Shown piece after piece: positions 1-6,376 of a stretch of 8,579 bases of DNA. The DNA comes from JBNJEL01 sp051745835. GTDB lineage: Bacteria > Bacillota > Halanaerobiia > Halobacteroidales > Acetohalobiaceae. The DNA lies in assembly GCA_051745835.1 (NCBI GenBank), contig JBNJEL010000081.1, positions 1 to 8,579 on the forward strand. The letters are read 5' to 3'. The position numbers were made by a program, and so were the translations under genes. Below the pieces are notes generated by a model. The model was not told the DNA's origin. It searched no databases and saw only the letters and a list, made by a program, of their open reading frames with translations. How positions within the stretch are numbered: the first letter of the stretch is position 1; each line of letters starts with the position of its first letter.

Positions 1-46
1 TACCTTCTGTGCTCATCTCAAAGATTAAATCTTTTTTCTCTCTCAT
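1..46 (-). CDS. gcvPB: Glycine dehydrogenase (decarboxylating) subunit 2, N-terminal fragment
   Basis: Only the first 15 codons are inside the window. They read MREKKDLIFEMSTEG, and the segment LIFEMSTEG matches the conserved start of GcvPB proteins (LIFELSxxGR). GcvPB carries the PLP-binding lysine of the split P-protein and works with GcvPA to decarboxylate glycine and load the aminomethyl group on GcvH. The ATG shares one base with the TAA stop of gcvPA (TAATG), so the two are probably translationally coupled. A GGGGGAG ribosome-binding site lies just upstream, inside the gcvPA 3' end. The short length limits certainty, but the position right after gcvPA makes the call strong. Confidence 0.85.
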   Translation of the reverse strand, partial: MREKKDLIFEMSTEG

Positions 47-1389
47 TATATCTCCCCCAGTAAGGATACTAATTGATCAATTTCTTCTTTAGTTCTCTTT
101 TCAGTCACTGCTAATAACATGCTATTATCTAACTCAGAGAAGTCCTTAGCTAAATCATAACCGCCTAAGATATCATGCTCTAATAATGCATCATTAATTT
201 CAGAGACTGATTTATCAGCTTTAATGACAAACTCATTAAAGAATGAACCATCAAATTCTACTTCATAACCATCTAACTTAGCAATCTCTTCAGCTGCATA
301 ATGTGCCTTCTTAAGTGATTGACTAGCAACCTCTTTTAAGCCCTGCTTACCCATAAGTGTTAAGTAAACAGTAGCAGCTAAAGCATTTAGAGCTTGATTA
401 GAGCAGATATTAGAAGTAGCACGTTCACGGCGAATATGCTGTTCACGAGTTTGTAGAGTTAAGACATAACCCTTATTGCCTTCATCATCTACAGTCTCAC
501 CAACAATTCGTCCTGGTAATCTACGCATATTACGCTTAGTACTAGCAAAGAAACCAAAGTGAGGTCCGCCGAAGTTCTGGTCATTACCTAAGCTTTGACC
601 TTCACCAACAACGATATCTACTCCTAAGTTGCCCGGTGCTTCTAATACAGCTAATGAAACTGGATTAGTAGCAGCAACAAATAAAGCTCCTTTGTCATGT
701 ACTAAGTCAGCCATTGCTTCTAAATCTTCTATTTGACCGAAGAAGTTAGGCGTCTGAACTAAAACTGACGCTGTCTCTTCTGTAATAGCTTCTTCTAACT
801 GATCAATATCTGTAACTCCATCATTGAAATCCACTACTTTTAAAGTCAAGTCAGTTGCAGTACAGTAAGTCTCTAATACTTTCATACTTTCTGGGCTAAT
901 TGCTGCTGAAACAACAATCTCTCTTCTTCGTCGTTTAACGGCAGTAGACATTAATGCCGCTTCAGCTAAAGCAGTAGCTCCATCATACATGGAAGCATTA
1001 GCTACATCCATTCCTGTTAATTCACAGATCATAGTCTGATACTCAAAGATAGCCTGTAAGTATCCTTGACTAATCTCTGGCTGATAAGGAGTATAAGCAG
1101 TATAGAACTCAGAACGAGAGATAATATGATCAACTGTACTAGGTACAAAATGATCATAAACTCCAGCACCTAAGAATGAAGTATAATCTGTCAAATCTTC
1201 ATTCTTATCACTTAAGTTCTTCATCCGCTCTTTAATTTCCATTTCAGCTAACGGCTCGCCTAAATCTAGCTCACGATCAAGTTTAACTTCCTCAGGAATA
1301 TCTGTAAATAATTCATCTACACTATCAATTCCAATTCCATCCAATAATTTCTCTCTATCTTCTTCAGTATGAGGCAGATAAGGAAACAT
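46..1389 (-). CDS. gcvPA: Glycine dehydrogenase (decarboxylating) subunit 1
   Basis: This is the alpha subunit of the two-subunit P-protein of the glycine cleavage system, about 447 residues, a normal length for the family. With GcvPB it decarboxylates glycine and passes the aminomethyl group to lipoyl-GcvH in the cytoplasm. Family motifs in order are YLPHTEEDR near the N-terminus, YTPYQPEISQG (about 99-109), SMYDGAT (about 133-139), GGPHFGFFA (about 274-282), QTREQHIRRE (about 313-322) and ATSNICSNQAL (about 324-334). The PLP lysine is not expected here because it sits in GcvPB. I chose the ATG at 1389 over a longer in-frame start at 1425. An AGGAGGAG site lies 7 bases upstream of 1389, the protein then begins MFPYLPHTEED like its relatives, and the longer form would overlap gcvH by 32 bases. 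It starts 4 bases after the gcvH stop. Confidence 0.95.
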   Translation of the reverse strand: MFPYLPHTEEDREKLLDGIGIDSVDELFTDIPEEVKLDRELDLGEPLAEMEIKERMKNLSDKNEDLTDYTSFLGAGVYDHFVPSTVDHIISRSEFYTAYTPYQPEISQGYLQAIFEYQTMICELTGMDVANASMYDGATALAEAALMSTAVKRRRREIVVSAAISPESMKVLETYCTATDLTLKVVDFNDGVTDIDQLEEAITEETASVLVQTPNFFGQIEDLEAMADLVHDKGALFVAATNPVSLAVLEAPGNLGVDIVVGEGQSLGNDQNFGGPHFGFFASTKRNMRRLPGRIVGETVDDEGNKGYVLTLQTREQHIRRERATSNICSNQALNALAATVYLTLMGKQGLKEVASQSLKKAHYAAEEIAKLDGYEVEFDGSFFNEFVIKADKSVSEINDALLEHDILGGYDLAKDFSELDNSMLLAVTEKRTKEEIDQLVSLLGEI

Positions 1390-1393
1390 TAAA

Positions 1394-1780
1394 TTACTCC
1401 TCCTCTTTGGCGCAGAATTCTTCATACTCGTCAGCAGACATTAAATCATCTAACTCCCCTTTATCTTCTAACTCAACAGCAAGAATCCAGCTGTCATAAG
1501 GAGCGTTATTAATTCCTTCTGGAGCATCTTGTAGTTCTTCATTAACTTCTACAATTTCTCCGCTAACTGGAACATATATATCAGCTACAGCCTTAACAGA
1601 TTCAATTACACCTACAGAATCGCCAGCTGCTACTTCATCTCCTTCAAATGGTAATTCTACAAACACGATATCTCCTAATAGCTCCTGTGCCTTATCAGAA
1701 ATACCAATATATACTTTATCTCCGTCTACCTTTGCCCATTCATGATCGTCCGTATAATATAAGTTATCTAAAATTCCCAT
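1394..1780 (-). CDS. gcvH: Glycine cleavage system H protein (lipoyl carrier)
   Basis: This 128-residue protein is the mobile carrier that shuttles the aminomethyl intermediate from the P-protein to the T-protein through a lipoyl-lysine arm. The typical start (LYYTDDHEW, residues 7-15) is followed by the lipoyl-domain motif GVIESVKAVADIY (57-69). In that motif Lys63 is the expected lipoylation site. The length is normal for the family. It is strikingly acidic: by my count 36 Asp/Glu against 6 Lys and no Arg. H proteins are generally acidic, but this fits a salt-adapted cytoplasm. An ATG start is preceded by GGAGGG (1787-1792). It lies 66 bases downstream of gcvT, and its 3' end holds the gcvPA ribosome-binding site. 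No lipoate ligase gene is nearby. Confidence 0.97.
   Translation of the reverse strand: MGILDNLYYTDDHEWAKVDGDKVYIGISDKAQELLGDIVFVELPFEGDEVAAGDSVGVIESVKAVADIYVPVSGEIVEVNEELQDAPEGINNAPYDSWILAVELEDKGELDDLMSADEYEEFCAKEEE
1397..1404 (-). promoter_or_regulatory. Ribosome-binding site that sets the gcvPA start
   Basis: AGGAGGAG lies in the last codons of gcvH (its final Glu-Glu-Glu), 7 bases before the ATG at 1389. It is the reason for preferring that start over the in-frame ATG at 1425, which lies inside gcvH. Confidence 0.75.
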
Positions 1781-1846
1781 CTTTATCCCTCCAAAATTTT
1801 TAATTTATTTTAGTAATTGAAATTTATAATTATCAACTAATACTTA

Positions 1847-2941
1847 CTACTTATAGAAAGGTGTTGATACTACTTCTGCCTTAAGTTCTCTACGTCTTAC
1901 TTTAACTGCTAATTCAGTACCTTCTTCAGCATAATCAACATCTACATAAGCTAAAGCAATATTTTCATCTAATGTAGGTGAATAAGAACCAGTAGTAACT
2001 TCACCGATTACTTCGTCATCCTTTAGTACTTCATAACCATCACGTGGAATACCGCGGTCAATCATCTTAAGACCAACTAACTTCTGCTCATAGCCTTCTT
2101 CTTCAATCTCCTGTAAGGCTTCTTGACCAATAAATTCTCTATCTTTATCTAAAGCAACAAAGTAACCTAATCCTGCTTCTAATGGATTGCGTTCTTTGCT
2201 AATTTCATGTCCATATAAAGGTAAGCAAGCTTCAAATCGCAGTGTATCACGAGCACCTAAACCTACTGGCTGAACACCTTCTTCTTCACCAGCTGATAAG
2301 ATTTCACGCCAAATTGTAACGATACCATCATTATCAGTATAGATTTCGAAGCCATCTTCGCCAGTATATCCAGTTCGAGAGACTAATGCTTCTACACCAG
2401 CAATCTCAATTCCATTTACGAATTTAAAGAACCCAAGTGAAGATAAGTCATAATCAGTTAACTTCTGTAGTACTTCTTCAGCTTTAGGACCTTGTAGAGC
2501 AACTTCGCCTACATCTGGAGATAGATTAGTAAGCTCTACTCCATCAACCTGATGCTCCTTAATCCAGTGGTAATCCTTCTCTATATTGGAAGCGTTAACA
2601 ACTAATAAGAACTCATTTTCATTGTAACGATAGACTAACAGATCATCAACAACTCCACCATCAGGATAACATAACATTGTATATTGAATCTGCTCATCAG
2701 AAATTTGAGATAGGTCATTACATAGGATACTCTGTAAGAAATCTAATGCATTCTCACCTTTAACTTCAATCTCTCCCATATGAGATACATCAAATAAACC
2801 AGCTTGATTTCTAACGGCTTTATGTTCTTCTATAATACCGCTATACTGAACTGGCATCTCCCAACCACCAAAGTCAACTAGCTTACTATCTAACTTTACA
2901 TGTTCCTCATTTAGTGGCGTACGCTTTAGTTCGTCACTCAC
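1847..2941 (-). CDS. gcvT: Aminomethyltransferase (glycine cleavage T protein)
   Basis: The 364-residue T protein releases ammonia from the aminomethyl-lipoyl group on GcvH and makes 5,10-methylene-tetrahydrofolate. Motifs typical of the folate-binding GcvT family are VDFGGWEMPVQYSG (22-35), FDVSHMGE (50-57), the GGVVDDLLVYR segment with Asp99-Asp100 in the region of the catalytic Asp, RTGYTGEDGFE (189-199), GARDTLRFEACLPLYGHE (229-246) and PLEAGLGYFV (253-262). The start codon is GTG at 2941, with a GGGGGAGG site (2949-2956) and the expected N-terminus MSDELKRTPLNEEH. It is the first gene after the glycine riboswitch, so it is the direct target of that control. The stop is TAG, followed at once by an in-frame TAA. 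Confidence 0.97.
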   Translation of the reverse strand: MSDELKRTPLNEEHVKLDSKLVDFGGWEMPVQYSGIIEEHKAVRNQAGLFDVSHMGEIEVKGENALDFLQSILCNDLSQISDEQIQYTMLCYPDGGVVDDLLVYRYNENEFLLVVNASNIEKDYHWIKEHQVDGVELTNLSPDVGEVALQGPKAEEVLQKLTDYDLSSLGFFKFVNGIEIAGVEALVSRTGYTGEDGFEIYTDNDGIVTIWREILSAGEEEGVQPVGLGARDTLRFEACLPLYGHEISKERNPLEAGLGYFVALDKDREFIGQEALQEIEEEGYEQKLVGLKMIDRGIPRDGYEVLKDDEVIGEVTTGSYSPTLDENIALAYVDVDYAEEGTELAVKVRRRELKAEVVSTPFYK

Positions 2942-3048
2942 TAGAAATCCTCCCCCTTTATATCATTCATTAATTAATAAGTAATTATTAATAGATACTA
3001 CTAATCTCCCTCTTTACACTCACCTCCCTATAGCTAATCATCTTCAAC

Positions 3049-3073
3049 AAAATTATAAACTCTTTATAATTTT
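3049..3073. repeat. Perfect 11-bp AT-only inverted repeat in the gcv leader
   Basis: AAAATTATAAA and TTTATAATTTT flank a 3-base centre, giving an 11-bp perfect hairpin or palindrome made only of A and T. It sits between the riboswitch terminator and gcvT, 16 bases past the terminator's U tract in the direction of transcription. It lacks a GC stem, so it is not a normal terminator. Its role is unknown: a protein-binding operator or an mRNA 5' stem are both possible. Confidence 0.6.
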
Positions 3074-3089
3074 CAAACTAAACTGATAT

Positions 3090-3140
3090 AAAAAAGAAGA
3101 GAGTAAAGTTAGTAATCAAAACCAACTTTGAACTCTCCTC
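3090..3140 (-). terminator. Intrinsic terminator of the glycine riboswitch
   Basis: Read on the minus strand, the arms 3132-3140 and 3096-3104 pair over 9 bp (one G-U). After a 2-base bulge (3130-3131), 3121-3129 and 3105-3113 pair over another 9 bp (one G-U), closed by a 7-base loop. The stem is followed by six U residues (3095-3090). This is a strong rho-independent terminator upstream of gcvT. Its 5' arm shares three bases (3138-3140) with the last helix of the riboswitch, so the two helices exclude each other. Glycine binding would therefore be expected to block termination. Confidence 0.9.
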
Positions 3141-3263
3141 TGTCCTACGGTCCAGAGCCCGTCCCCTTAAGGTCCTTCTGCCTGAGAGTTTAAGAAGATA
3201 AAGATCAATCCTCCTTGCCCCTTCGGCGGCTAAGTAGCCCTCTCCCTTAAGTTTCATCCGGTC
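3138..3263 (-). ncRNA. Glycine riboswitch (gcvT type), single aptamer with ghost hairpin
   Basis: On the minus strand the RNA has the core marks of a glycine aptamer: CCGCCGAAGGGGCAAGG (3229-3213) and ACUCUCAGGCAGAAGGACC (3189-3171). Helices I can pair by eye are P1 (3245-3251 with 3166-3172, 7 bp), P2 (3240-3244 with 3184-3188) and a GGCUACUUAGCC hairpin (3239-3228). A second full aptamer is absent. In its place is a short hairpin, CUCUG/CAGAG (3157-3153 with 3142-3138) enclosing GACCGUAGGA, which resembles the ends of a second aptamer. The leader CCGGAUGA and the linker GACGG can form a short P0 helix (3259-3261 with 3159-3161) and a kink-turn next to P1. The last helix overlaps the terminator arm, as expected for a glycine-activated switch of the catabolic gcv operon. 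Confidence 0.93.
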
Positions 3264-3474
3264 TAACTACAAGACAAATATTATTTTCTCTTATCACTTA
3301 AATTTATTCAACACAACTAAGGTAAATTCCTTCTTTTTCTACAATTTTATCACTAAAATCCTCTAACTATAACTGAACTAAAATTAAACTAAACTAATAT
3401 CAATTAATTTTCTCTTATTAATAATTATACTTAAAAATAAATAAAATGCAAATTTTCAGCCCAAAATTTTATAA
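3264..3474. other. Intergenic region between putP and the gcv riboswitch; gcv promoter not resolved
   Basis: This 211-base, very AT-rich stretch must hold the gcv promoter (minus strand). I see a TTGAAT at 3306-3311 and a TAATAT at 3278-3283, but the 22-base gap between them is too long for a standard sigma-70 type promoter, so I do not call it. No gene-sized reading frame is evident. The putP end is covered by a separate weak hairpin entry. Confidence 0.4.
3450..3469 (-). terminator. Weak AT-rich hairpin after putP, possible terminator
   Basis: A 7-bp stem AAATTTT/AAAATTT around the loop GGGCTG (minus-strand reading) lies just after the putP stop and is followed by GCATTTTATTTATTTTT. The stem has no G-C pair, so it would be a poor terminator, but it is the only hairpin with a T-rich tail between putP and the gcv operon. 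Confidence 0.3.
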
Positions 3475-4920
3475 TTAATCATTAATTAAGTCTGCCATCT
3501 GATCAAATCCACTAATAATACTACTATCCTGCTGTCCGATTACTAAGTTAACTCCCAACATAGTTAATACATTAGCTGCAAAGCCAGGTACTATCTCATA
3601 TAACTGTGCACCTAAACCGCTCTCTTTCCAGATAATTAACACAATCGTTCCTACGATCATACCAGCTAGAGCAGACTGCCAACTTGTCTTACGTGAGAAG
3701 AGAGCAAACAGGACTAATGGTCCAAAAGCAGCTCCAAAACCGCCCCAAGCATAAGCTACTAATCCTAATACTGTATTACTTGGATTTAAAGCTAAAAATA
3801 AAGCTAAAAGCGCAGTAAGAATAACTGAAATTCGTCCTACATTAATTAATTCCTTCTCTGTAACGCTACTCTTTACTTTTTTATAGAAATCCTCTGTTAC
3901 TGTTGAAGATAAGATTAATAGTTGTGAATCAATAGTAGACATAATTGCTGCTAAAATAGCTGCTAATAAGATGCCTCCGACCCATGGTCCAAATAGTTGA
4001 TCGATCATATAGATAAAGACCTTCTCTTGGTCACCGCCAGTTAAATTATCAAACATTGGGATTGACATTAATCCAACAACTACTGCTCCACTTAAAGAGA
4101 TAAAGACCCAAATAACTGCAATCCGCATCGCTTTAGGAACCTTCTTAGCGGACTCAATACCCATAAATCTAGCTAAAATATGAGGCTGACCAAAGTAACC
4201 TAATCCCCAAGCTACAGCAGAAATAATTCCTAAGATTGACATTCCACCTTGATCAGGAATTAAGCTTAACGTAGCTCCCTTAGCTAAAATCTCACTTTTG
4301 ATTGTTGCCCAACTACCAATATGATTATACGCCAAAATAGGCACAATAATAATTGCTGCTACCATCAATAATCCCTGAATTAAGTCTGTCCAACAGACAG
4401 CTAAAAAACCACCTAAGAAAGTATATAACATAATTACAACTGCTCCAATCAAGACTGCTATTGTATAATCGACACTAAATACAGACTCAAATAACTTTCC
4501 TGCTGCCACTAAGCCTGAAGAAGCATAGATAATAAAGAATAAGAAAGTAATTACCGCTGAAATAATTCTTAATAAGCCAGTTGGATCTTTAAATCGCTCC
4601 TCAAAAAATGAAGCTAAAGTAATTACATCAGTCTGTTGAGTATAAACTCTTAGTCGTGCTGAAACGAACTGCCAATTTAAAAATGTACCACAGAAGAGAC
4701 CAATTGCTATCCAAGCCTGTTCTAAACCTCCTAAGTAGACTGCTCCAGGTAAGCCCATCAACAACCAACCGCTCATATCACTAGCTTGAGCAGATAAAGC
4801 AGTTACCCAGCTGCCTAAGCCTCTACCTCCTAATAAATAATCCTCTACATCAACTGTCTGTCGATAGAAGTAGATTCCAATCGACATTAAGAAGATAAAG
4901 TAGACTATAAAAGCTAACAA
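3475..4920 (-). CDS. putP: Sodium/proline symporter (SLC5/SSS family)
   Basis: A 481-residue inner-membrane protein with about a dozen or more hydrophobic segments, taking up proline with Na+ for nutrition or osmoprotection. TALSAQASDMSGW (40-52) holds the Asp48-Met49-Ser50 set equivalent to the Na+ site of E. coli PutP (Asp55-Met56-Ser57). AILAAIMST (321-329) supplies the Ser-Thr pair, and GYFGQPHILARFM (241-253) and SSTVTEDFYKK (338-348) are also typical. The overall match to PutP/OpuE is close. The N-terminus is abnormal. The open frame begins at a TTG with no nearby ribosome-binding site. The expected ATG lies 18 bases upstream at 4938, 5 bases after AGGAGGGG, but its third codon is TAG. 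With those six codons the protein would be 487 residues with a family-length N-terminus. Function from the TTG is plausible because the first membrane segment is intact. nagA lies upstream on the same strand. Confidence 0.9.
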   Translation of the reverse strand: MLAFIVYFIFLMSIGIYFYRQTVDVEDYLLGGRGLGSWVTALSAQASDMSGWLLMGLPGAVYLGGLEQAWIAIGLFCGTFLNWQFVSARLRVYTQQTDVITLASFFEERFKDPTGLLRIISAVITFLFFIIYASSGLVAAGKLFESVFSVDYTIAVLIGAVVIMLYTFLGGFLAVCWTDLIQGLLMVAAIIIVPILAYNHIGSWATIKSEILAKGATLSLIPDQGGMSILGIISAVAWGLGYFGQPHILARFMGIESAKKVPKAMRIAVIWVFISLSGAVVVGLMSIPMFDNLTGGDQEKVFIYMIDQLFGPWVGGILLAAILAAIMSTIDSQLLILSSTVTEDFYKKVKSSVTEKELINVGRISVILTALLALFLALNPSNTVLGLVAYAWGGFGAAFGPLVLFALFSRKTSWQSALAGMIVGTIVLIIWKESGLGAQLYEIVPGFAANVLTMLGVNLVIGQQDSSIISGFDQMADLIND

Positions 4921-4929
4921 AGTCTGTGA

Positions 4930-4951
4930 CTATATCATCCTAACCCCTCCT
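4930..4951 (-). other. putP ribosome-binding site and ATG followed by in-frame TAG at codon 3
   Basis: AGGAGGGG (4951-4944) is 5 bases from ATG (4938-4936), then ATA and TAG (4932-4930). The TAG is in frame with putP, and the frame is open from there on. Codons 4-6 (Ser-Gln-Thr) and the following Leu-Leu-Ala-Phe read naturally into the first membrane helix, so the ATG looks like the original start. The TTG at 4920 is 23 bases from the Shine-Dalgarno site, too far for normal initiation. Confidence 0.75.
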
Positions 4952-4988
4952 CTAAAATTAATTATGGTATCAAATTTACAACTCTTAG

Positions 4989-5017
4989 AGGATATCATAA
5001 ATAAACTAATTATTCAA
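4989..5017 (-). promoter_or_regulatory. Possible putP promoter
   Basis: TTGAAT (5017-5012) and TATCCT (4994-4989) are spaced by 17 bases on the minus strand, between nagA and putP. The -10 match is only four of six, so readthrough from nagA is an alternative. No terminator is visible between the two genes. Confidence 0.3.
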
Positions 5018-5024
5018 CATTTCT

Positions 5025-6176
5025 CTAATTACAATAAATCAGCTCACCTAACTGATAAGTAGCTATTACTTCTAATTTATCATCAACTACTACAAAATCA
5101 GCATCTGTCCCCGGCTCTAAAGTACCTTTCTGACTCTCTATACCTAACTTAACTGCTGGATTAAACGTAGCTAACTGTAGAGCTTGACTAAAATCTAGTG
5201 CAGTAAACTCAACTACATTTCTAACTGCCTCTCTTAATTGTAGAGTACTACCGGCTAAAGTACCATCTGCTAAAGTTGCTCTACCATCTTCAGTAACCCT
5301 TACTTCCAGACCGCCTAACTTATAATCACCTGCTGCCATTCCTGCTGCCCGCAGACTATCACTAACCAATATCAACTGCTCTAATCGCTTGGTCTTCACT
5401 AACAGCTCAATTACCTGTGGATGTAAATGAATACCATCAGCAATAAACTCACAGCTACAATTCTCATTATTTAAGACCGCTCCTACTACTCCCGGACGCC
5501 GATGATGAAAGCCAGCCATCTGATTAAAGAAGTGAGTCGCATGATTAAGTCCCGCTGCAAATGCTTCTTCCATAACTGAAAGATTAGCATTAGAGTGAGC
5601 TACAGAGGTGATAATGCCCCTTTCTTCCAGATAACGTAGCGCCTTAATTCCCCCACTTATCTCCGGTGCTAATGAAACTAACTTAATTACTGTTGAGTAA
5701 TCAGATAGCAACTTAGCTAACAGTTTAGTAGTAGGTGATATAATATGCTCTTTAGCTTGAGCACCAGCTCGTTGAGGATTAATAAAGGGTCCCTCCAAAT
5801 GCACGCCAATAATAGCTTCTGAGTGCTTGGCAACCTGTTTTAGTTGGTCTAAGACCTGCTTTAATTTATCTAATGGAGCAGTCAAGGTAGTCGGCAAGAA
5901 AGAAGTAATCCCTATCTGAGCTGCATAAGCAATTAATTCTCTAATACTAGCTATACTACCATCCATCACTCCCACTCCCGCTCCACCATGGATATGAATA
6001 TCTATCAGCCCTGGTATAATCTGATAGCCGGAGTAATCCATTAAACGATAATTCTCTAACTGATAAGCATTTAAATTGGTAGTCAGATTAATAACTCGCC
6101 CATTCTCTACAATTAAATAATGATAATCAGTAGCTTGTGGGCGATAGATAGAATCTGCTTTAACAATTAACCCCAT
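5025..6176 (-). CDS. nagA: N-acetylglucosamine-6-phosphate deacetylase
   Basis: This 383-residue cytoplasmic metal-dependent amidohydrolase removes acetate from GlcNAc-6-phosphate to give glucosamine-6-phosphate, in amino-sugar use and cell-wall recycling. Visible motifs are PGLIDIHIHGG (55-65, His61 and His63), HLEGPF (126-131, metal ligand Glu128), SVAHSNA (191-197, His194), NHATHFFNQM (211-220, His215), DGIHLHP (248-254), the catalytic Asp273 in VSDS and LAGSTLQLREAV near 308. The length is normal. The ATG at 6176 has a GAGGGG site 5 bases upstream. nagB and a GlcNAc transporter are not in the window, so the source of substrate is open. The stop is TAG; reading through it would add only five residues before TAA. 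It is divergent from znuC and shares its upstream region. Confidence 0.95.
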   Translation of the reverse strand: MGLIVKADSIYRPQATDYHYLIVENGRVINLTTNLNAYQLENYRLMDYSGYQIIPGLIDIHIHGGAGVGVMDGSIASIRELIAYAAQIGITSFLPTTLTAPLDKLKQVLDQLKQVAKHSEAIIGVHLEGPFINPQRAGAQAKEHIISPTTKLLAKLLSDYSTVIKLVSLAPEISGGIKALRYLEERGIITSVAHSNANLSVMEEAFAAGLNHATHFFNQMAGFHHRRPGVVGAVLNNENCSCEFIADGIHLHPQVIELLVKTKRLEQLILVSDSLRAAGMAAGDYKLGGLEVRVTEDGRATLADGTLAGSTLQLREAVRNVVEFTALDFSQALQLATFNPAVKLGIESQKGTLEPGTDADFVVVDDKLEVIATYQLGELIYCN

Positions 6177-6267
6177 TATTACCCCTCACTCTCTAATTTA
6201 ACCATTCTACTAATATCCATTTATTACTAAATAATCTGTATACTTCTACCTAAATTAGTAAATAATA

Positions 6268-6295
6268 ATCATATAACTACTATTTTATTATTCAA
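6268..6295 (-). promoter_or_regulatory. Probable nagA promoter
   Basis: TTGAAT (6295-6290) and TATGAT (6273-6268) with a 16-base spacer read on the minus strand about 90 bases before nagA. It lies back to back with the znuC promoter; the two -35 boxes are one base apart. Confidence 0.5.
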
Positions 6296-6296
6296 C

Positions 6297-6325
6297 TTGA
6301 CATTAAAATCTTAATTAGGTACCAT
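6297..6325 (+). promoter_or_regulatory. Probable znuCB-zur promoter
   Basis: A perfect TTGACA (6297-6302) is followed after 17 bases by TACCAT (6320-6325, four of six). An overlapping TATACT lies at 6325-6330, but its spacing is too long. Transcription would begin near 6332, just before the inverted repeat at 6338-6352. Confidence 0.55.
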
Positions 6326-6337
6326 ATACTTATCAGA

Positions 6338-6352
6338 TGCAAACCATTTGCA
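6338..6352. promoter_or_regulatory. Candidate Zur operator (7-1-7 inverted repeat)
   Basis: TGCAAACCATTTGCA is a 7-1-7 inverted repeat with one mismatched pair, the layout known for Fur-family operators. It lies right after the predicted transcription start of a zinc-transport operon that encodes a Fur-family regulator, so binding there would block transcription. The exact sequence differs from the Bacillus Zur box I know. Assignment to Zur rests on position and symmetry. Confidence 0.55.
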
Positions 6353-6376
6353 AAAAGGAGCTAGTGATAATTAGCC

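Noticed and set aside
1390..1425. Longer gcvPA start at 1425 adding 12 residues
   Set aside because: It lies inside gcvH, lacks a clear ribosome-binding site, and adds residues not expected in the family. The ATG at 1389 has a strong, well-spaced site.
2988..3041. Short minus-strand reading frame of 17 codons (ATG at 3041) between riboswitch and gcvT, with an inner GTG start
   Set aside because: No ribosome-binding site precedes the ATG, and the GTG touches its only purine-rich stretch. There is no glycine run or other sign of a leader peptide, so it is probably chance.
3278..3311. TTGAAT and TAATAT as the gcv promoter
   Set aside because: The spacer is 22 bases, too long for a standard promoter. 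A promoter must exist nearby, but I cannot place it with confidence.
6364..6366. GTG close to the znuC ribosome-binding site as alternative start
   Set aside because: It is not in the znuC frame. The znuC frame has a TAG at 6362, so ATG 6377 is the only practical start.
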